The translations under genes and the position numbers were made by a program. A DNA stretch of 64,000 bases from Paenibacillus guangzhouensis (GTDB lineage: Bacteria > Bacillota > Bacilli > Paenibacillales > Paenibacillaceae): contig NZ_CP045293.1 of the NCBI RefSeq assembly GCF_009363075.1, forward strand, positions 62,001 through 126,000. The letters are read 5' to 3'. Under the pieces are notes generated by a model. The model saw only the letters and a program-made list of their open reading frames with translations. It searched no databases and was not told the DNA's origin. Positions within the stretch are counted from its first letter, which is position 1. Every line of letters starts with the position of its first letter. Below, in pieces: positions 8,111 through 16,838 of this stretch.

Positions 8111-9570
8111 TGCGGATGCCGAAGCTGAAGCTGAAGTGGAAGTTCGGAATTTTCGCTAAAATATTGGTCACCATTCTCGGCTTCCTCTTCGTATCGATGC
8201 TAACGCTAGCACTGGTGTTCAACTGGTTCTTCCGCGGTGATCTATTGAATTCGCACCGTGATCAAGATATGCGACAGTTACAAGATATCACCAAATACAT
8301 TGAGCAAGCCTATGCCGAAGGATGGAGCAAAAGCGCGGTCAACGCGGGGTTATCCTTAGTCGTCCCGAAGGAGATGCGTTCACTCTATCTCTTCGATCGG
8401 AAGACTGGGAGAGCCATTCTTCGAATTACGAACCCGCAGCGGCCTGATCTGCAACCGGATCCCTATCTGGTCAGAGAACTTATCAAAGACACGGAAATGA
8501 CACACAGCAAATATATAATCGACAAAGAGGACGGCAAGGTCATGATCGCTGCGGGATCTGTGATGATCGACAACCAACCGAAGTGGACCGTTATGATCAT
8601 CTCGCGGGCCTTCCAAGCGGATTTCTCCAGATCGAATAGCCGGATGGTGCTCGCGATTTGTGTCACCCTCATTGTGTCGTTTATTTTCACGCTGATCTTA
8701 TCCCGGCAGTTGACCCGGCGGGTGAAGCAGCTGACCGCAGCGACACAAGCGATTGCCAAAGGGAATTTTAAACCGTTCATTCCACTGAAGTCCAATGACG
8801 AACTGGGTGAACTTGCGAACACCGTGCAGCAGATGGCACATGATCTGGAAGGCGTTGACCGGATGCGTAAAGACTTCATCGCGAATGTCTCTCACGACCT
8901 GCGTTCCCCGCTCACATCGATGAACGGCTATGTGGAGGCGATTCTGGATGGGACGGTGCCGGAACAGCGAACGAAGCATTATCTGCGTATTGTCAAAGAT
9001 TTGAATACGCGTGTGATTCGATTGGTTAATGACCTGCTCGATATGAGCAAGATTGATCATGGACAGCTAGAGATGCAATTCCGCCCTTTTAACATCACGG
9101 AGACGATTCGCAAGGTGCTCGCAAGTATGGAGTCGCAATTTGTTAATCATCAAGTGATATTCCGCGTCTACCCGAAATCTGGCGCAGCTGTGGAAGGCGA
9201 GACGGAAGACATTGAAGTCTACGGCGATCCCGATCGGATTAAGCAAGTCCTGACGAATTTGATTCAGAACGCGATTGAATTCTCGCCGGATGGCAAGCCG
9301 ATTCTCGTCGATTTAATCGCGGGCGACCAGGCTGTCATTGTCGTGAAGGACCACGGCATCGGCATGGATAAGGAACAGCTGGAACGGATCTGGGACCGAT
9401 TCTATAAAGCTGATCAAGCACGAACAAGACGTAATGGAACCGGCATCGGACTCTCGATCGTCAAGACCATTATCGAACGTCACGGCACGACGATTCAGGC
9501 ATCGAGCGAGCTTGGAGAAGGCACGCAATTTACATTCGCTCTACCGTATGCAAGTCATTCTGATTCATAA
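8107..9570 (+). CDS. Sensor histidine kinase with HAMP domain
   Basis: 487 residues. Two membrane helices (about 17-41 and 180-200) bracket an extracytoplasmic sensor of about 135 residues. A HAMP domain follows (about 200-252), then the HisKA domain with phospho-His263 in NVSHDLRSPLTS, and a HATPase domain with N box (LIQNAIEFS), G1 (VKDHGIGMD) and G2 (GTGIGLSI). The signal is unknown. It is the last gene of the pump/two-component block; only 46 bases separate it from the sigma-factor gene, so read-through is possible. Confidence 0.94.
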   Translation: MMRMPKLKLKWKFGIFAKILVTILGFLFVSMLTLALVFNWFFRGDLLNSHRDQDMRQLQDITKYIEQAYAEGWSKSAVNAGLSLVVPKEMRSLYLFDRKTGRAILRITNPQRPDLQPDPYLVRELIKDTEMTHSKYIIDKEDGKVMIAAGSVMIDNQPKWTVMIISRAFQADFSRSNSRMVLAICVTLIVSFIFTLILSRQLTRRVKQLTAATQAIAKGNFKPFIPLKSNDELGELANTVQQMAHDLEGVDRMRKDFIANVSHDLRSPLTSMNGYVEAILDGTVPEQRTKHYLRIVKDLNTRVIRLVNDLLDMSKIDHGQLEMQFRPFNITETIRKVLASMESQFVNHQVIFRVYPKSGAAVEGETEDIEVYGDPDRIKQVLTNLIQNAIEFSPDGKPILVDLIAGDQAVIVVKDHGIGMDKEQLERIWDRFYKADQARTRRNGTGIGLSIVKTIIERHGTTIQASSELGEGTQFTFALPYASHSDS

Positions 9571-9616
9571 GGCATGAAGAATAGCTTAGGACACGGGATA
9601 AAAGGAGGTACTTAAC

Positions 9617-10243
9617 ATGATGGAAAAGTCAGTCCATTACGATCGAAGCAAGGAGAAGCGAAATCGGGATTTCATGGAGGAAGTGGCGCCGTATCTCGAT
9701 GAGCTGCGCTCATATTGTGCATACGTTGCTGCATCGACTTGGGAAGGGGAAGACCTGTACCAGGAGGTATTGCTCAAAGCGTTCGTCTATCGCGCGAAGG
9801 TAAGCTGCAGTACGGTGCCATTTACGAAAGCGTATCTTTACCGGATGGCACAAAATATCTGGGTGGATATGTATCGTAAGCATCGAGGGCGAATCATCCC
9901 TTGTGAACAGATTGAGTTCAATGGCGTAGACTCGAACCGTTATGTGGAAGTACGCGAGCTGGTAGAGCACGTCGCTGATCAAGTTCCTGAGCACCATGTT
10001 GAGATGCTATTAATGCAGGATGTATTTCGTTATTCGATGGAAGAGATAGCACTTATGAATAATATATCGGTTCCGGCTGTAAAATCAGCGCTTCATCGAA
10101 CACGGACGAAGCTTCGGTCAACGAAGCGATCCTATCACGTGAAGCCAAAAGATGCGAAGCATCCTGCTCGTGTCGAAGGCTGGGTCTACGCCGTATTGAA
10201 GGGGGACCCGAGCCAATTGTTATCGAATGTATCGCAAGGATAA
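9617..10243 (+). CDS. Sigma-70 family (ECF-like) RNA polymerase sigma factor
   Basis: 208 residues. The N-terminal part carries sigma region 2 features (DLYQEVLLKAFVYR for 2.2, AYLYRMAQNIWVDMYRKH for 2.3-2.4); the C-terminal part carries region 4 with a helix-turn-helix (YSMEEIALMNNISVPAVKSALHRTRTKL). About 40 extra residues follow region 4. No anti-sigma gene is adjacent, which is unusual for ECF factors, although the upstream kinase operon could provide control. AAAGGAGG lies 8 bases before the ATG, the strongest ribosome site in this block. Its regulon cannot be inferred here. Confidence 0.85.
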   Translation: MMEKSVHYDRSKEKRNRDFMEEVAPYLDELRSYCAYVAASTWEGEDLYQEVLLKAFVYRAKVSCSTVPFTKAYLYRMAQNIWVDMYRKHRGRIIPCEQIEFNGVDSNRYVEVRELVEHVADQVPEHHVEMLLMQDVFRYSMEEIALMNNISVPAVKSALHRTRTKLRSTKRSYHVKPKDAKHPARVEGWVYAVLKGDPSQLLSNVSQG

Positions 10244-10248
10244 GACCG

Positions 10249-10281
10249 AGAGGGCAGCTTGCATAGGGGCTGCTCTTTTTT
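10249..10281 (+). terminator. Intrinsic terminator after the sigma-factor gene
   Basis: AGAG..CAGC pairs with GCTG..CTCT with a two-base bulge (GG), followed by a T6 run. It lies within 10 bases of the stop codon. Confidence 0.7.
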
Positions 10282-10446
10282 ATGTTCGAACGCAGGCTTT
10301 GATGTTATCGCTGTATTCGCTGGGGATCTTTTTATGTAGAATTTTGAAGAAAAATGGTATACAATGAATCTTGTCGTCTTTTTTAACAATCGTACGGAAT
10401 TCCGCTTGCGGAAGAACCGGTATTAATAATCATTGGAGTGGGCAAC

Positions 10447-10644
10447 ATGAGCAGCAATAATCGAAATCCATTTTTTCCTCGTCTCGATATGGATCGGATC
10501 ATGGGACTGATCGGTCAGATCGAATCCGAAGATGATAGAACCGGTGTAAAGGCAGAGGATCATCGTACGAAGGTAATTGAGCCGAAGAAACGTAGACGTC
10601 CGCAGAGCGTGGATGCGCTGCTGCATAGTGTTTTGAACAACTAA
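10447..10644 (+). CDS. Small hypothetical protein, 65 residues
   Basis: I do not recognise a family. The product starts MSSNNRNPFFPRLDMDRI, is hydrophilic and charged, with an acidic middle (IESEDDR) and a basic patch (KKRRRPQS), and has no membrane segment. The ATG at 10447 has GGAGTG six bases upstream; the GTG nine bases earlier lies inside that site and is rejected. It is a lone transcription unit, followed by a strong bidirectional terminator. The conserved-looking ribosome site and terminator support a real gene. Confidence 0.65.
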   Translation: MSSNNRNPFFPRLDMDRIMGLIGQIESEDDRTGVKAEDHRTKVIEPKKRRRPQSVDALLHSVLNN

Positions 10645-10670
10645 TTGTAGAAGAGAATAAGATGTGGTGA

Positions 10671-10728
10671 AAATAAGCTGCCCAAAGGGTCATATGATAT
10701 GACCTTTTGGACAGCTTATTTCTTTTTG
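10671..10728. terminator. Long bidirectional terminator hairpin
   Basis: A near-perfect 22-bp stem (AAATAAGCTG.CCAAAGGGTCAT against its complement) surrounds a short loop, with A-rich and T-rich flanks on both sides, so it could stop transcription from either direction. It separates the 65-residue gene from ppdK. Confidence 0.9.
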
Positions 10729-10865
10729 TGTGCATGAATGGGCGTTTATTGCGTTATAAATCCACTTTAATAGGTATCATAAATATAAAATAATGCATTA
10801 TATATTGTAATATGAGCATTATTTAGTTATATTTATGACATCATATTTAATTGGGAGGAAATGCG

Positions 10866-13583
10866 ATGAATAGAGCAGTGATGGTGAACCGCAAGTGGGT
10901 ATTTACTTTTCAAGAAGGTCATGCGAAAATGGTTGATTTGCTCGGCGGCAAAGGAGCGAATCTCGCAGAAATGACGCGAGCGGGTCTCGCAGTTCCTCCA
11001 GGATTTACGGTGACGACGGAGGCTTGTCTGACTTACTTCAAGGATGGCAATCGATTAAATGATGTCATGCTACATCAAATTCTAATGGGGTTAGCACAGC
11101 TTGAACGGGAGAAGGGGCAGGTCTTCGGGGAGCGGGATAAGCCGCTGCTCGTCTCGGTTCGCTCTGGTTCGGTTACTTCGATGCCAGGGATGATGGACAC
11201 AATTCTTAATGTTGGGCTGAATGATGAGACAGTGGTAGGGATCAGCGAATTGACAGGCAATCCGCGCTTCGCCTTTGATTGCTATCGTCGATTGATCCAG
11301 ATGTTCGGACATGTGGTGATGGGCGTTGAGTCACATCTGTTCGAACAGCAATTGGATCGAATGAAGACGCGTGAAGGGGTATTGCGAGATGAAGAAATTT
11401 CCGCAGCGGGGTTACAGCAGCTAGTACAGGAATATAAGCTGCTCGTCCTCCTGAAGACAGGCAAAGGTTTCCCTCAGAACGTTGTTGATCAGCTGCGACT
11501 CGCCATCGAAGCCGTATTCAGCTCATGGAATAATGCTAGGGCGCAGGTATACCGGCGAATGCACCGTATTCCGGACGACCAAGGAACGGCTGTGAACATT
11601 CAGAGCATGGTATTTGGGAATATGGGTGAGACATGCGGTACCGGCGTTGTGTTCACACGTAACCCATCGACCGGGGAGAATATACTCTTCGGTGAGTTTT
11701 TGCTTAACGCGCAGGGGGAAGATGTTGTTGCAGGCATTCGGACACCGATGCCCATCGCCATGCTGGAACAAGTCATGCCGGATGCGTATGACGAATTACA
11801 GCGTACCGTGAAGCAATTGGAGTTTCACTATCAGGATATTCAAGATATCGAATTTACGATCGAACATCATAAGCTGTACCTGCTGCAGACACGCAGCGGG
11901 AAGCGAAATGCACAGGCAGCGCTCAAAATTGCAGTGGATCTGGTGCATGAAGGCATCATTACGAAGCGACAGGCCATTGAGCGAATTGATCCGATGCACC
12001 TTGAACAGCTGCTGCATCGAGCCATTCGAGAAGATGCACAGCAAGCAGTGGCGAAGGGACTTCCTGCATCGCCAGGGGCTGCGGTGGGGCAAGTTGCACT
12101 GGATGCCGAGACGGCCGCGTTATGGGGCAAGGAAGGGAAGCGGGTGATTCTCGTTCGACCTGAGACGACACCAGAGGATATCGAAGGCGTCCTGGCCTCC
12201 GAAGGCGTGGCGACGCTCCGGGGCGGCATGACAAGTCATGCTGCGGTTGTGGCGCGGGGAATGGGGAAGCCTTGCGTCTGCGGCTGCGAGACAATCGAAT
12301 TCCTTGCGTCGGAGCGCGGGATTCGAATCGGGTCGCAGACCATTCACGAGGGAGACTGGATGACAATCGACGGGCATCGTGGATTGATATGCCTAGGCGA
12401 GCTCGAACTGAAGGAACCGGAGATGACGGAAGCATTGATGGAATTGTTGGCATGGGCGGATGAGGTTCGTACCCTTCGGATCCTTGCGAACGCCGATCAT
12501 CCGTATGATGCGCAGGTGGCTAGGCAATATGGCGCGGAAGGCATCGGACTCTGCCGTACGGAGCACATGTTCTTCGATAAGGAACGGCTCCCGATCGTAC
12601 AGCGGATGATTCTCGCTGAGCATACGGATGCCAGACGGGATGCCTTGGCACAGCTGCTGCCGATGCAGCAGTCGGATTTCGAAGGCATGCTCGAGGCGAT
12701 GAATGGCCTGCCTGTGACGATACGTCTGCTCGATCCGCCGCTGCACGAGTTTTTGCCGAAGCGGAAGGAACTGCAAGAGCGTCTGCAGCATCTGCGAGGT
12801 CTGCATGGGACGGACCAGGAGATCGCTGGCATCGAAGCGACGATGAAGAAAGTTGAGGCGCTGGAAGAAATAAATCCGATGCTGGGACAGCGCGGTTGCC
12901 GGCTCGGCATCGTCTATCCCGAAGTCTACGATATGCAGATCGAGGCGATCTTCAAAGCGGCAGCAAGCTGCTTGAAGCGCGGAATCGCTGTCCTCCCGGA
13001 GATTATGATTCCACTCGTCGGCCATGTGACGGAGCTGAAGTTCTTCCGCGAACGCATTGAGCAGATTGCAAGCGAGATGCTGAGCAAGAAGCAATTGCAG
13101 CAATGCGCCTACAGAGTCGGCACGATGATCGAGGTGCCGCGCGCAGCATTAACGGCTCATCAAATCGCTGTCCATGCGGATTTCTTCTCGTTCGGAACGA
13201 ATGACCTGACCCAGATGACACTTGGATATAGCCGTGATGATGCGGAAGGAAAATTCATGTCGCAATATTTGGATCGTCGTATTCTTGCGCATAATCCTTT
13301 CCAGGTGCTGGACGAGGAAGGTGTCGGTCAGTTGATTCAGATCGCGAATACGACGGGCAAATCCGTGAAGCCGGAATTAAAGGCAGGCGTCTGCGGGGAA
13401 CATGGCGGCGATCCGCAATCGATTCGCTTCTGCCATGCCATTGGCCTAGAGTATGTCAGCTGTTCGCCATACCGCATCCCACTGGCTCGGATTGCTGCGG
13501 CACAGGCGGTTATTGCGGAGGAACGGCAAGGGGTCGAAGAAGCGATGGCGGAGAGTTTGTTAGCAGAGCGAATGCACGCCTGA
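10866..13583 (+). CDS. ppdK: Pyruvate, phosphate dikinase
   Basis: 905 residues, the family length. It interconverts pyruvate, ATP and phosphate with phosphoenolpyruvate, AMP and diphosphate in the cytoplasm. The three expected modules are visible: an ATP-grasp domain (GGKGANLAEM at the start), a phosphohistidine domain with His458 in GGMTSHAAVVARGMGKPCVCG, and a TIM-barrel PEP/pyruvate domain with Cys843 in GVCGEHGGDP. A TTG 15 bases upstream extends the frame but lies in the GGGAGGAA ribosome site, so ATG 10866 is used. No ppdK regulatory protein gene (DUF299) is adjacent. The gene stands alone, with a 220-base AT-rich upstream region. Confidence 0.96.
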   Translation: MNRAVMVNRKWVFTFQEGHAKMVDLLGGKGANLAEMTRAGLAVPPGFTVTTEACLTYFKDGNRLNDVMLHQILMGLAQLEREKGQVFGERDKPLLVSVRSGSVTSMPGMMDTILNVGLNDETVVGISELTGNPRFAFDCYRRLIQMFGHVVMGVESHLFEQQLDRMKTREGVLRDEEISAAGLQQLVQEYKLLVLLKTGKGFPQNVVDQLRLAIEAVFSSWNNARAQVYRRMHRIPDDQGTAVNIQSMVFGNMGETCGTGVVFTRNPSTGENILFGEFLLNAQGEDVVAGIRTPMPIAMLEQVMPDAYDELQRTVKQLEFHYQDIQDIEFTIEHHKLYLLQTRSGKRNAQAALKIAVDLVHEGIITKRQAIERIDPMHLEQLLHRAIREDAQQAVAKGLPASPGAAVGQVALDAETAALWGKEGKRVILVRPETTPEDIEGVLASEGVATLRGGMTSHAAVVARGMGKPCVCGCETIEFLASERGIRIGSQTIHEGDWMTIDGHRGLICLGELELKEPEMTEALMELLAWADEVRTLRILANADHPYDAQVARQYGAEGIGLCRTEHMFFDKERLPIVQRMILAEHTDARRDALAQLLPMQQSDFEGMLEAMNGLPVTIRLLDPPLHEFLPKRKELQERLQHLRGLHGTDQEIAGIEATMKKVEALEEINPMLGQRGCRLGIVYPEVYDMQIEAIFKAAASCLKRGIAVLPEIMIPLVGHVTELKFFRERIEQIASEMLSKKQLQQCAYRVGTMIEVPRAALTAHQIAVHADFFSFGTNDLTQMTLGYSRDDAEGKFMSQYLDRRILAHNPFQVLDEEGVGQLIQIANTTGKSVKPELKAGVCGEHGGDPQSIRFCHAIGLEYVSCSPYRIPLARIAAAQAVIAEERQGVEEAMAESLLAERMHA

Positions 13584-13628
13584 AGCAAGCCTGAGTGTAA
13601 CGCCGAATTTTAAATATATGCATACGAC

Positions 13629-13671
13629 CTTACTTCGTAATATGTTGCGGGGTAAGGTTGTTTGCTGTACC
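13629..13671 (+). terminator. Weak hairpin after ppdK
   Basis: CGACCTTAC pairs with GTAAGGTTG across an 18-base loop, followed by TTTGC. It may end ppdK transcription, but the loop is large and the T run is poor. Confidence 0.4.
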
Positions 13672-13707
13672 GCATAGCGAAACAGTGATTTAACCCCAAA
13701 AAAAGTG

Positions 13708-13758
13708 TTGTATTAATATGCAACTAACTGTATAATCCACTTAATTAACGTTAATTAA
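13708..13758 (+). promoter_or_regulatory. Promoter with 18-bp palindromic operator of the TetR operon
   Basis: A -35 box TTGTAT (13708-13713), 17-base spacer and perfect TATAAT (13731-13736) place the start of transcription near 13743. The perfect palindrome TTAATTAACGTTAATTAA (13741-13758) overlaps that point, where a bound repressor would block initiation. It is the obvious candidate site for the TetR protein encoded immediately downstream. Confidence 0.75.
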
Positions 13759-13779
13759 ATTTGGAGTGTGAAGTTATTC

Positions 13780-14361
13780 ATGACCAGAATGAAGTTGAAG
13801 GAAGCAGCCATGAGGTTATTCGGAGAGAAAGGCTATGATGGTACAGCGCTCTCTGAAATAGCCAAAGAAGTTGGCGTGAAGACGCCAGCGATCTACGCCT
13901 TTTATGAGAATAAAGAAGATTTGTTCATGACGGTCTTTCGAGACGCCATGCAGTCATACAATCGATTCATTCAACAGCTCTCCGATGAGCAGCAGGTGAG
14001 AAGCACACGGGACAACCTCTACCGGATTCTCACGAGGCAATATGAGTACTACCGGGAGAGCCAGGAGATTAGTCTATTCGCCCTGCGGTACTTGCTATTT
14101 CCGCCGCCTTTTCTGAAAGAAACGATCGATCAGGCTTTCCTGCAGTCGGATGTGCTGTTGACGGAGATTATTCAAGGGATCATGGTGCAAGGCCAACAGA
14201 AGGGTGAAATAAGAGAGCAATCGATTGAGCCCCTCGTGGACGCCTTCCTTAATGTAATGGACGGGTTATGCATGCAATACTTCTATTATTCCTCCAAAGA
14301 AGTCTATGAACGCAAACTGAACAATGCATTTGAGATGTATTGGAACGGTGCGCGCTCCTAA
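13780..14361 (+). CDS. TetR-family transcriptional regulator
   Basis: 193 residues from the ATG at 13780. The N-terminal 50 residues form the TetR helix-turn-helix (AAMRLFGEKGYDGTALSEIAKEVGVKTPAIYAFYENKEDLF). The C-terminal ligand domain is all-helical and divergent. A GTG 12 bases upstream is only one base from GGAG and is unlikely as start. The first gene of an operon with an NCS1 permease, DUF917 and hydantoinase-like proteins; it probably represses its own operon through the palindrome in front of it and responds to a substrate of that pathway (inference). Confidence 0.9.
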   Translation: MTRMKLKEAAMRLFGEKGYDGTALSEIAKEVGVKTPAIYAFYENKEDLFMTVFRDAMQSYNRFIQQLSDEQQVRSTRDNLYRILTRQYEYYRESQEISLFALRYLLFPPPFLKETIDQAFLQSDVLLTEIIQGIMVQGQQKGEIREQSIEPLVDAFLNVMDGLCMQYFYYSSKEVYERKLNNAFEMYWNGARS

Positions 14362-14410
14362 GAAAGTTACACAACAACAAGAAGATTTCAGAGCTGGGGG
14401 ATGAGTAAAA

Positions 14411-15721
14411 ATGAGCGAAGCTAGTCAAGTACAGAATAACGAACCTGTATCACAAGATTTTGAGAGGGAACCCGTTCCCGCGCATTTGCGCAAAAAATGG
14501 CTGCCCATGGCGCTCGTCTGGATTGCCATCGGTATCGATTTATCAGCCATGTTCCTAGGGGCTCAGCTTGGAGCGGGGATGAACCTGGTGGATTCTCTGA
14601 CAGCAACGCTGATCGGCTCGTTAATACTTGGTGTCATCAGTGCTTTATGTGCTTATGTCGGGGCCAAAACAGGCCTGTCGACCGCCATGATCACACGTTT
14701 CTTATTCGGTAATAAAGGCGCGTATATTGTATCGATCGTACTTGGGATTTTCTCGCTCGGATGGTTCGGTGTACAAGCCGGATTCTTCGCTTCAAATATG
14801 CAGACGGCCTTCCAATCATTATGGGGCATTAATCTGTCGTTAGGCTTGCTTTCTTTTATCGGCGGGATGCTGATGATGTCAACGGCAATTTGGGGATACC
14901 GTTCTATCGAACGATTAAGCGTATGGTCTGTGCCGCTGCTTATCATTTTTATCGGGATTGCAATTTTTGCCGCGTTTAAGAGCAAAGGGTCTGCGGCGAT
15001 TTGGGAACCGATCAGCGCAGCTCCGATTCCAATGGGGCTGGCGATATCGCTTGTGATCGGGATTTTCATCGTCGGAACCGTGTTGTCGCCAGACATTGCC
15101 CGTTGGGCGCGTACGCCGAAGCATGCGGTGATTGCGGCGTTTATCGGCTTCTTTGTCGGCAACAGCTTCATGACGGTCATCGCGATCTTCTTATCGCGAC
15201 TGATGGATACTGACGATTTGACGCATATTTTTATCGCGCTTGGACTGGGGCTTCCGGCTATTATTGTCTTAACGCTGGCGCAATGGACGACAAATACGAA
15301 CAACTTGTATTCTGCATCTCTTGGTTTCTCCGTCGTCTTTCGGCATGTACCAAAGAAAATCATTACGATCATTGCGGGTCTGATTGCGACTTCCTTAGCC
15401 GTGTTCGGGATTTATGATAAGTTCTTATCGTTCTTGACCGTGATCACGATGTTCGTATCGCCGATTGGCGGGATCTACACAGCGGAGTATTTGTTTGTCG
15501 ATCGCAAGAAATTTACGTTCGAAGGGCTCGACCGTAATCCGAATTTGATTATCCGTTCTTTGGTGGTATGGGTGGCGGCTACGTTATTTGCTTATATGAC
15601 GACAGACGCGCCGGATGGCTTCGGATTATTCCATCTGACCTATGTGCCGGCACTAGATGCCTTTATTTTCGCATTTGTCGCACAATGGGTGGTCGGCAAA
15701 ATTATGAGTAAGAAAGGATAA
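14411..15721 (+). CDS. Cytosine/purine permease of the NCS1 family
   Basis: 436 residues with about 12 membrane segments, similar to CodB-type cytosine permeases. Family features include the first-helix region IGIDLSAMFLGAQLG, the motif FSLGWFGVQAGFFA in the third helix, and SPDIARWARTPKHA in the loop before helix 7. NCS1 carriers import nucleobases, hydantoins or allantoin with Na+ or H+. Its position before DUF917 and hydantoinase/oxoprolinase genes suggests a cyclic amide or pyrimidine-like substrate. Only four bases separate it from the next gene, so the operon is tight. The exact substrate is not visible. Confidence 0.9.
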   Translation: MSEASQVQNNEPVSQDFEREPVPAHLRKKWLPMALVWIAIGIDLSAMFLGAQLGAGMNLVDSLTATLIGSLILGVISALCAYVGAKTGLSTAMITRFLFGNKGAYIVSIVLGIFSLGWFGVQAGFFASNMQTAFQSLWGINLSLGLLSFIGGMLMMSTAIWGYRSIERLSVWSVPLLIIFIGIAIFAAFKSKGSAAIWEPISAAPIPMGLAISLVIGIFIVGTVLSPDIARWARTPKHAVIAAFIGFFVGNSFMTVIAIFLSRLMDTDDLTHIFIALGLGLPAIIVLTLAQWTTNTNNLYSASLGFSVVFRHVPKKIITIIAGLIATSLAVFGIYDKFLSFLTVITMFVSPIGGIYTAEYLFVDRKKFTFEGLDRNPNLIIRSLVVWVAATLFAYMTTDAPDGFGLFHLTYVPALDAFIFAFVAQWVVGKIMSKKG

Positions 15722-15725
15722 CATC

Positions 15726-16838
15726 ATGACTGACTTCAAGTTGACTGAATTAAATGAACAAGCTGTGGAATATATCGCTGTCGGCGCAGCGGTGCTCGGA
15801 ACCGGCGGAGGCGGCGATCCTCATATCGGTAAACTAATGGCGATTGAAGCCATTCGCAAATACGGACCTGTCCGCGTGGTGAGACCCGAGGCGTTGGCGG
15901 ACGATGATCTCGTCGTTCCGCTCTCGATGATCGGAGCGCCGACGGTCATGAATGAGAAAATTCCTTCGATTGAGCAAATGACAAAGCCGCTTGATTTGAT
16001 GGAAAAAGAGCTAGGCCGCAAAGTGAGCGCACTGATGCCGATTGAGGTCGGCGGCGGCAATTCGCTCGTTCCGGTTATCGCGGCAGCAGAACGCGGTATT
16101 CCGCTGCTCGATGCGGATGCGATGGGACGTGCCTTCCCGGAATCGCAGATGGTGACTTTCCATCTCGACGGCATCGACTGCAGCCCGATTACGATGGCGG
16201 ATGAGCGCGGTAATGCAGTGCTCATGCATGCGATCGACGGCGTCTGGGAGGAACGGATGGCGCGTGCCATCACGATTCAAATGGGTGGATCCGCGTCGAT
16301 CTGCGATTACCCGGTGTCCGGTGCTCAGGCGAAGCAAAGTGTGATTCCTTATACATTGTCGCTGGCTTATGAAATTGGCAAAACGTTATTCGAATCCAAG
16401 GAATTGAAGCAAAATCCGATCGACGCGCTGCTGAAGCAGCTGAACGGGTACGCGTTGTTCCATGGGAAAGCGGTCGATATTCGTAGGCGGACAGAAGGCG
16501 GGTTTACTCGCGGTGAAGCGGTATTCGAAGGGACGGACGCGCAAAAAGGCCGTACGATGAAGCTGTTCTTCCAGAATGAATTCCTGCTCGCAACAGAAGA
16601 CGGCCGTTCGCTTGCTGTTACACCAGATTTGATCTCCTTGCTTGATCAAGATACAGGCATGCCGATCACGACGGAAAACTTGAAATACGGTGCGCGCGTG
16701 ACGGCCGTTGGCTTCCCGTGCGATCCGAGATGGCGGACGCCGAAAGGTCTTGAGACGGTAGGTCCGGACTATTTTGGCTATGATACGCCGTATATTCCAA
16801 TCGAAGAATTAGCATCGAAGAAAGGTGGAGAACTGTAA
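15726..16838 (+). CDS. DUF917 domain protein
   Basis: 370 residues, matching DUF917 across its length: an N-terminal AVLGTGGGGDPHIGK glycine motif, the central VGGGNSLVPVIAAAERGIPLLDADAMGRAFPE segment, and the C-terminal small domain after about residue 260. DUF917 genes commonly accompany hydantoinase/oxoprolinase genes and are thought to act in the same pathway; their reaction is not established. The stop codon overlaps the start of the next gene (TAATG), implying coupled translation. Confidence 0.9.
   Translation: MTDFKLTELNEQAVEYIAVGAAVLGTGGGGDPHIGKLMAIEAIRKYGPVRVVRPEALADDDLVVPLSMIGAPTVMNEKIPSIEQMTKPLDLMEKELGRKVSALMPIEVGGGNSLVPVIAAAERGIPLLDADAMGRAFPESQMVTFHLDGIDCSPITMADERGNAVLMHAIDGVWEERMARAITIQMGGSASICDYPVSGAQAKQSVIPYTLSLAYEIGKTLFESKELKQNPIDALLKQLNGYALFHGKAVDIRRRTEGGFTRGEAVFEGTDAQKGRTMKLFFQNEFLLATEDGRSLAVTPDLISLLDQDTGMPITTENLKYGARVTAVGFPCDPRWRTPKGLETVGPDYFGYDTPYIPIEELASKKGGEL

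Noticed and set aside
12393-13103. 236-codon minus-strand frame within ppdK
   Set aside because: High-GC shadow of the ppdK coding strand with no ribosome site or family features.
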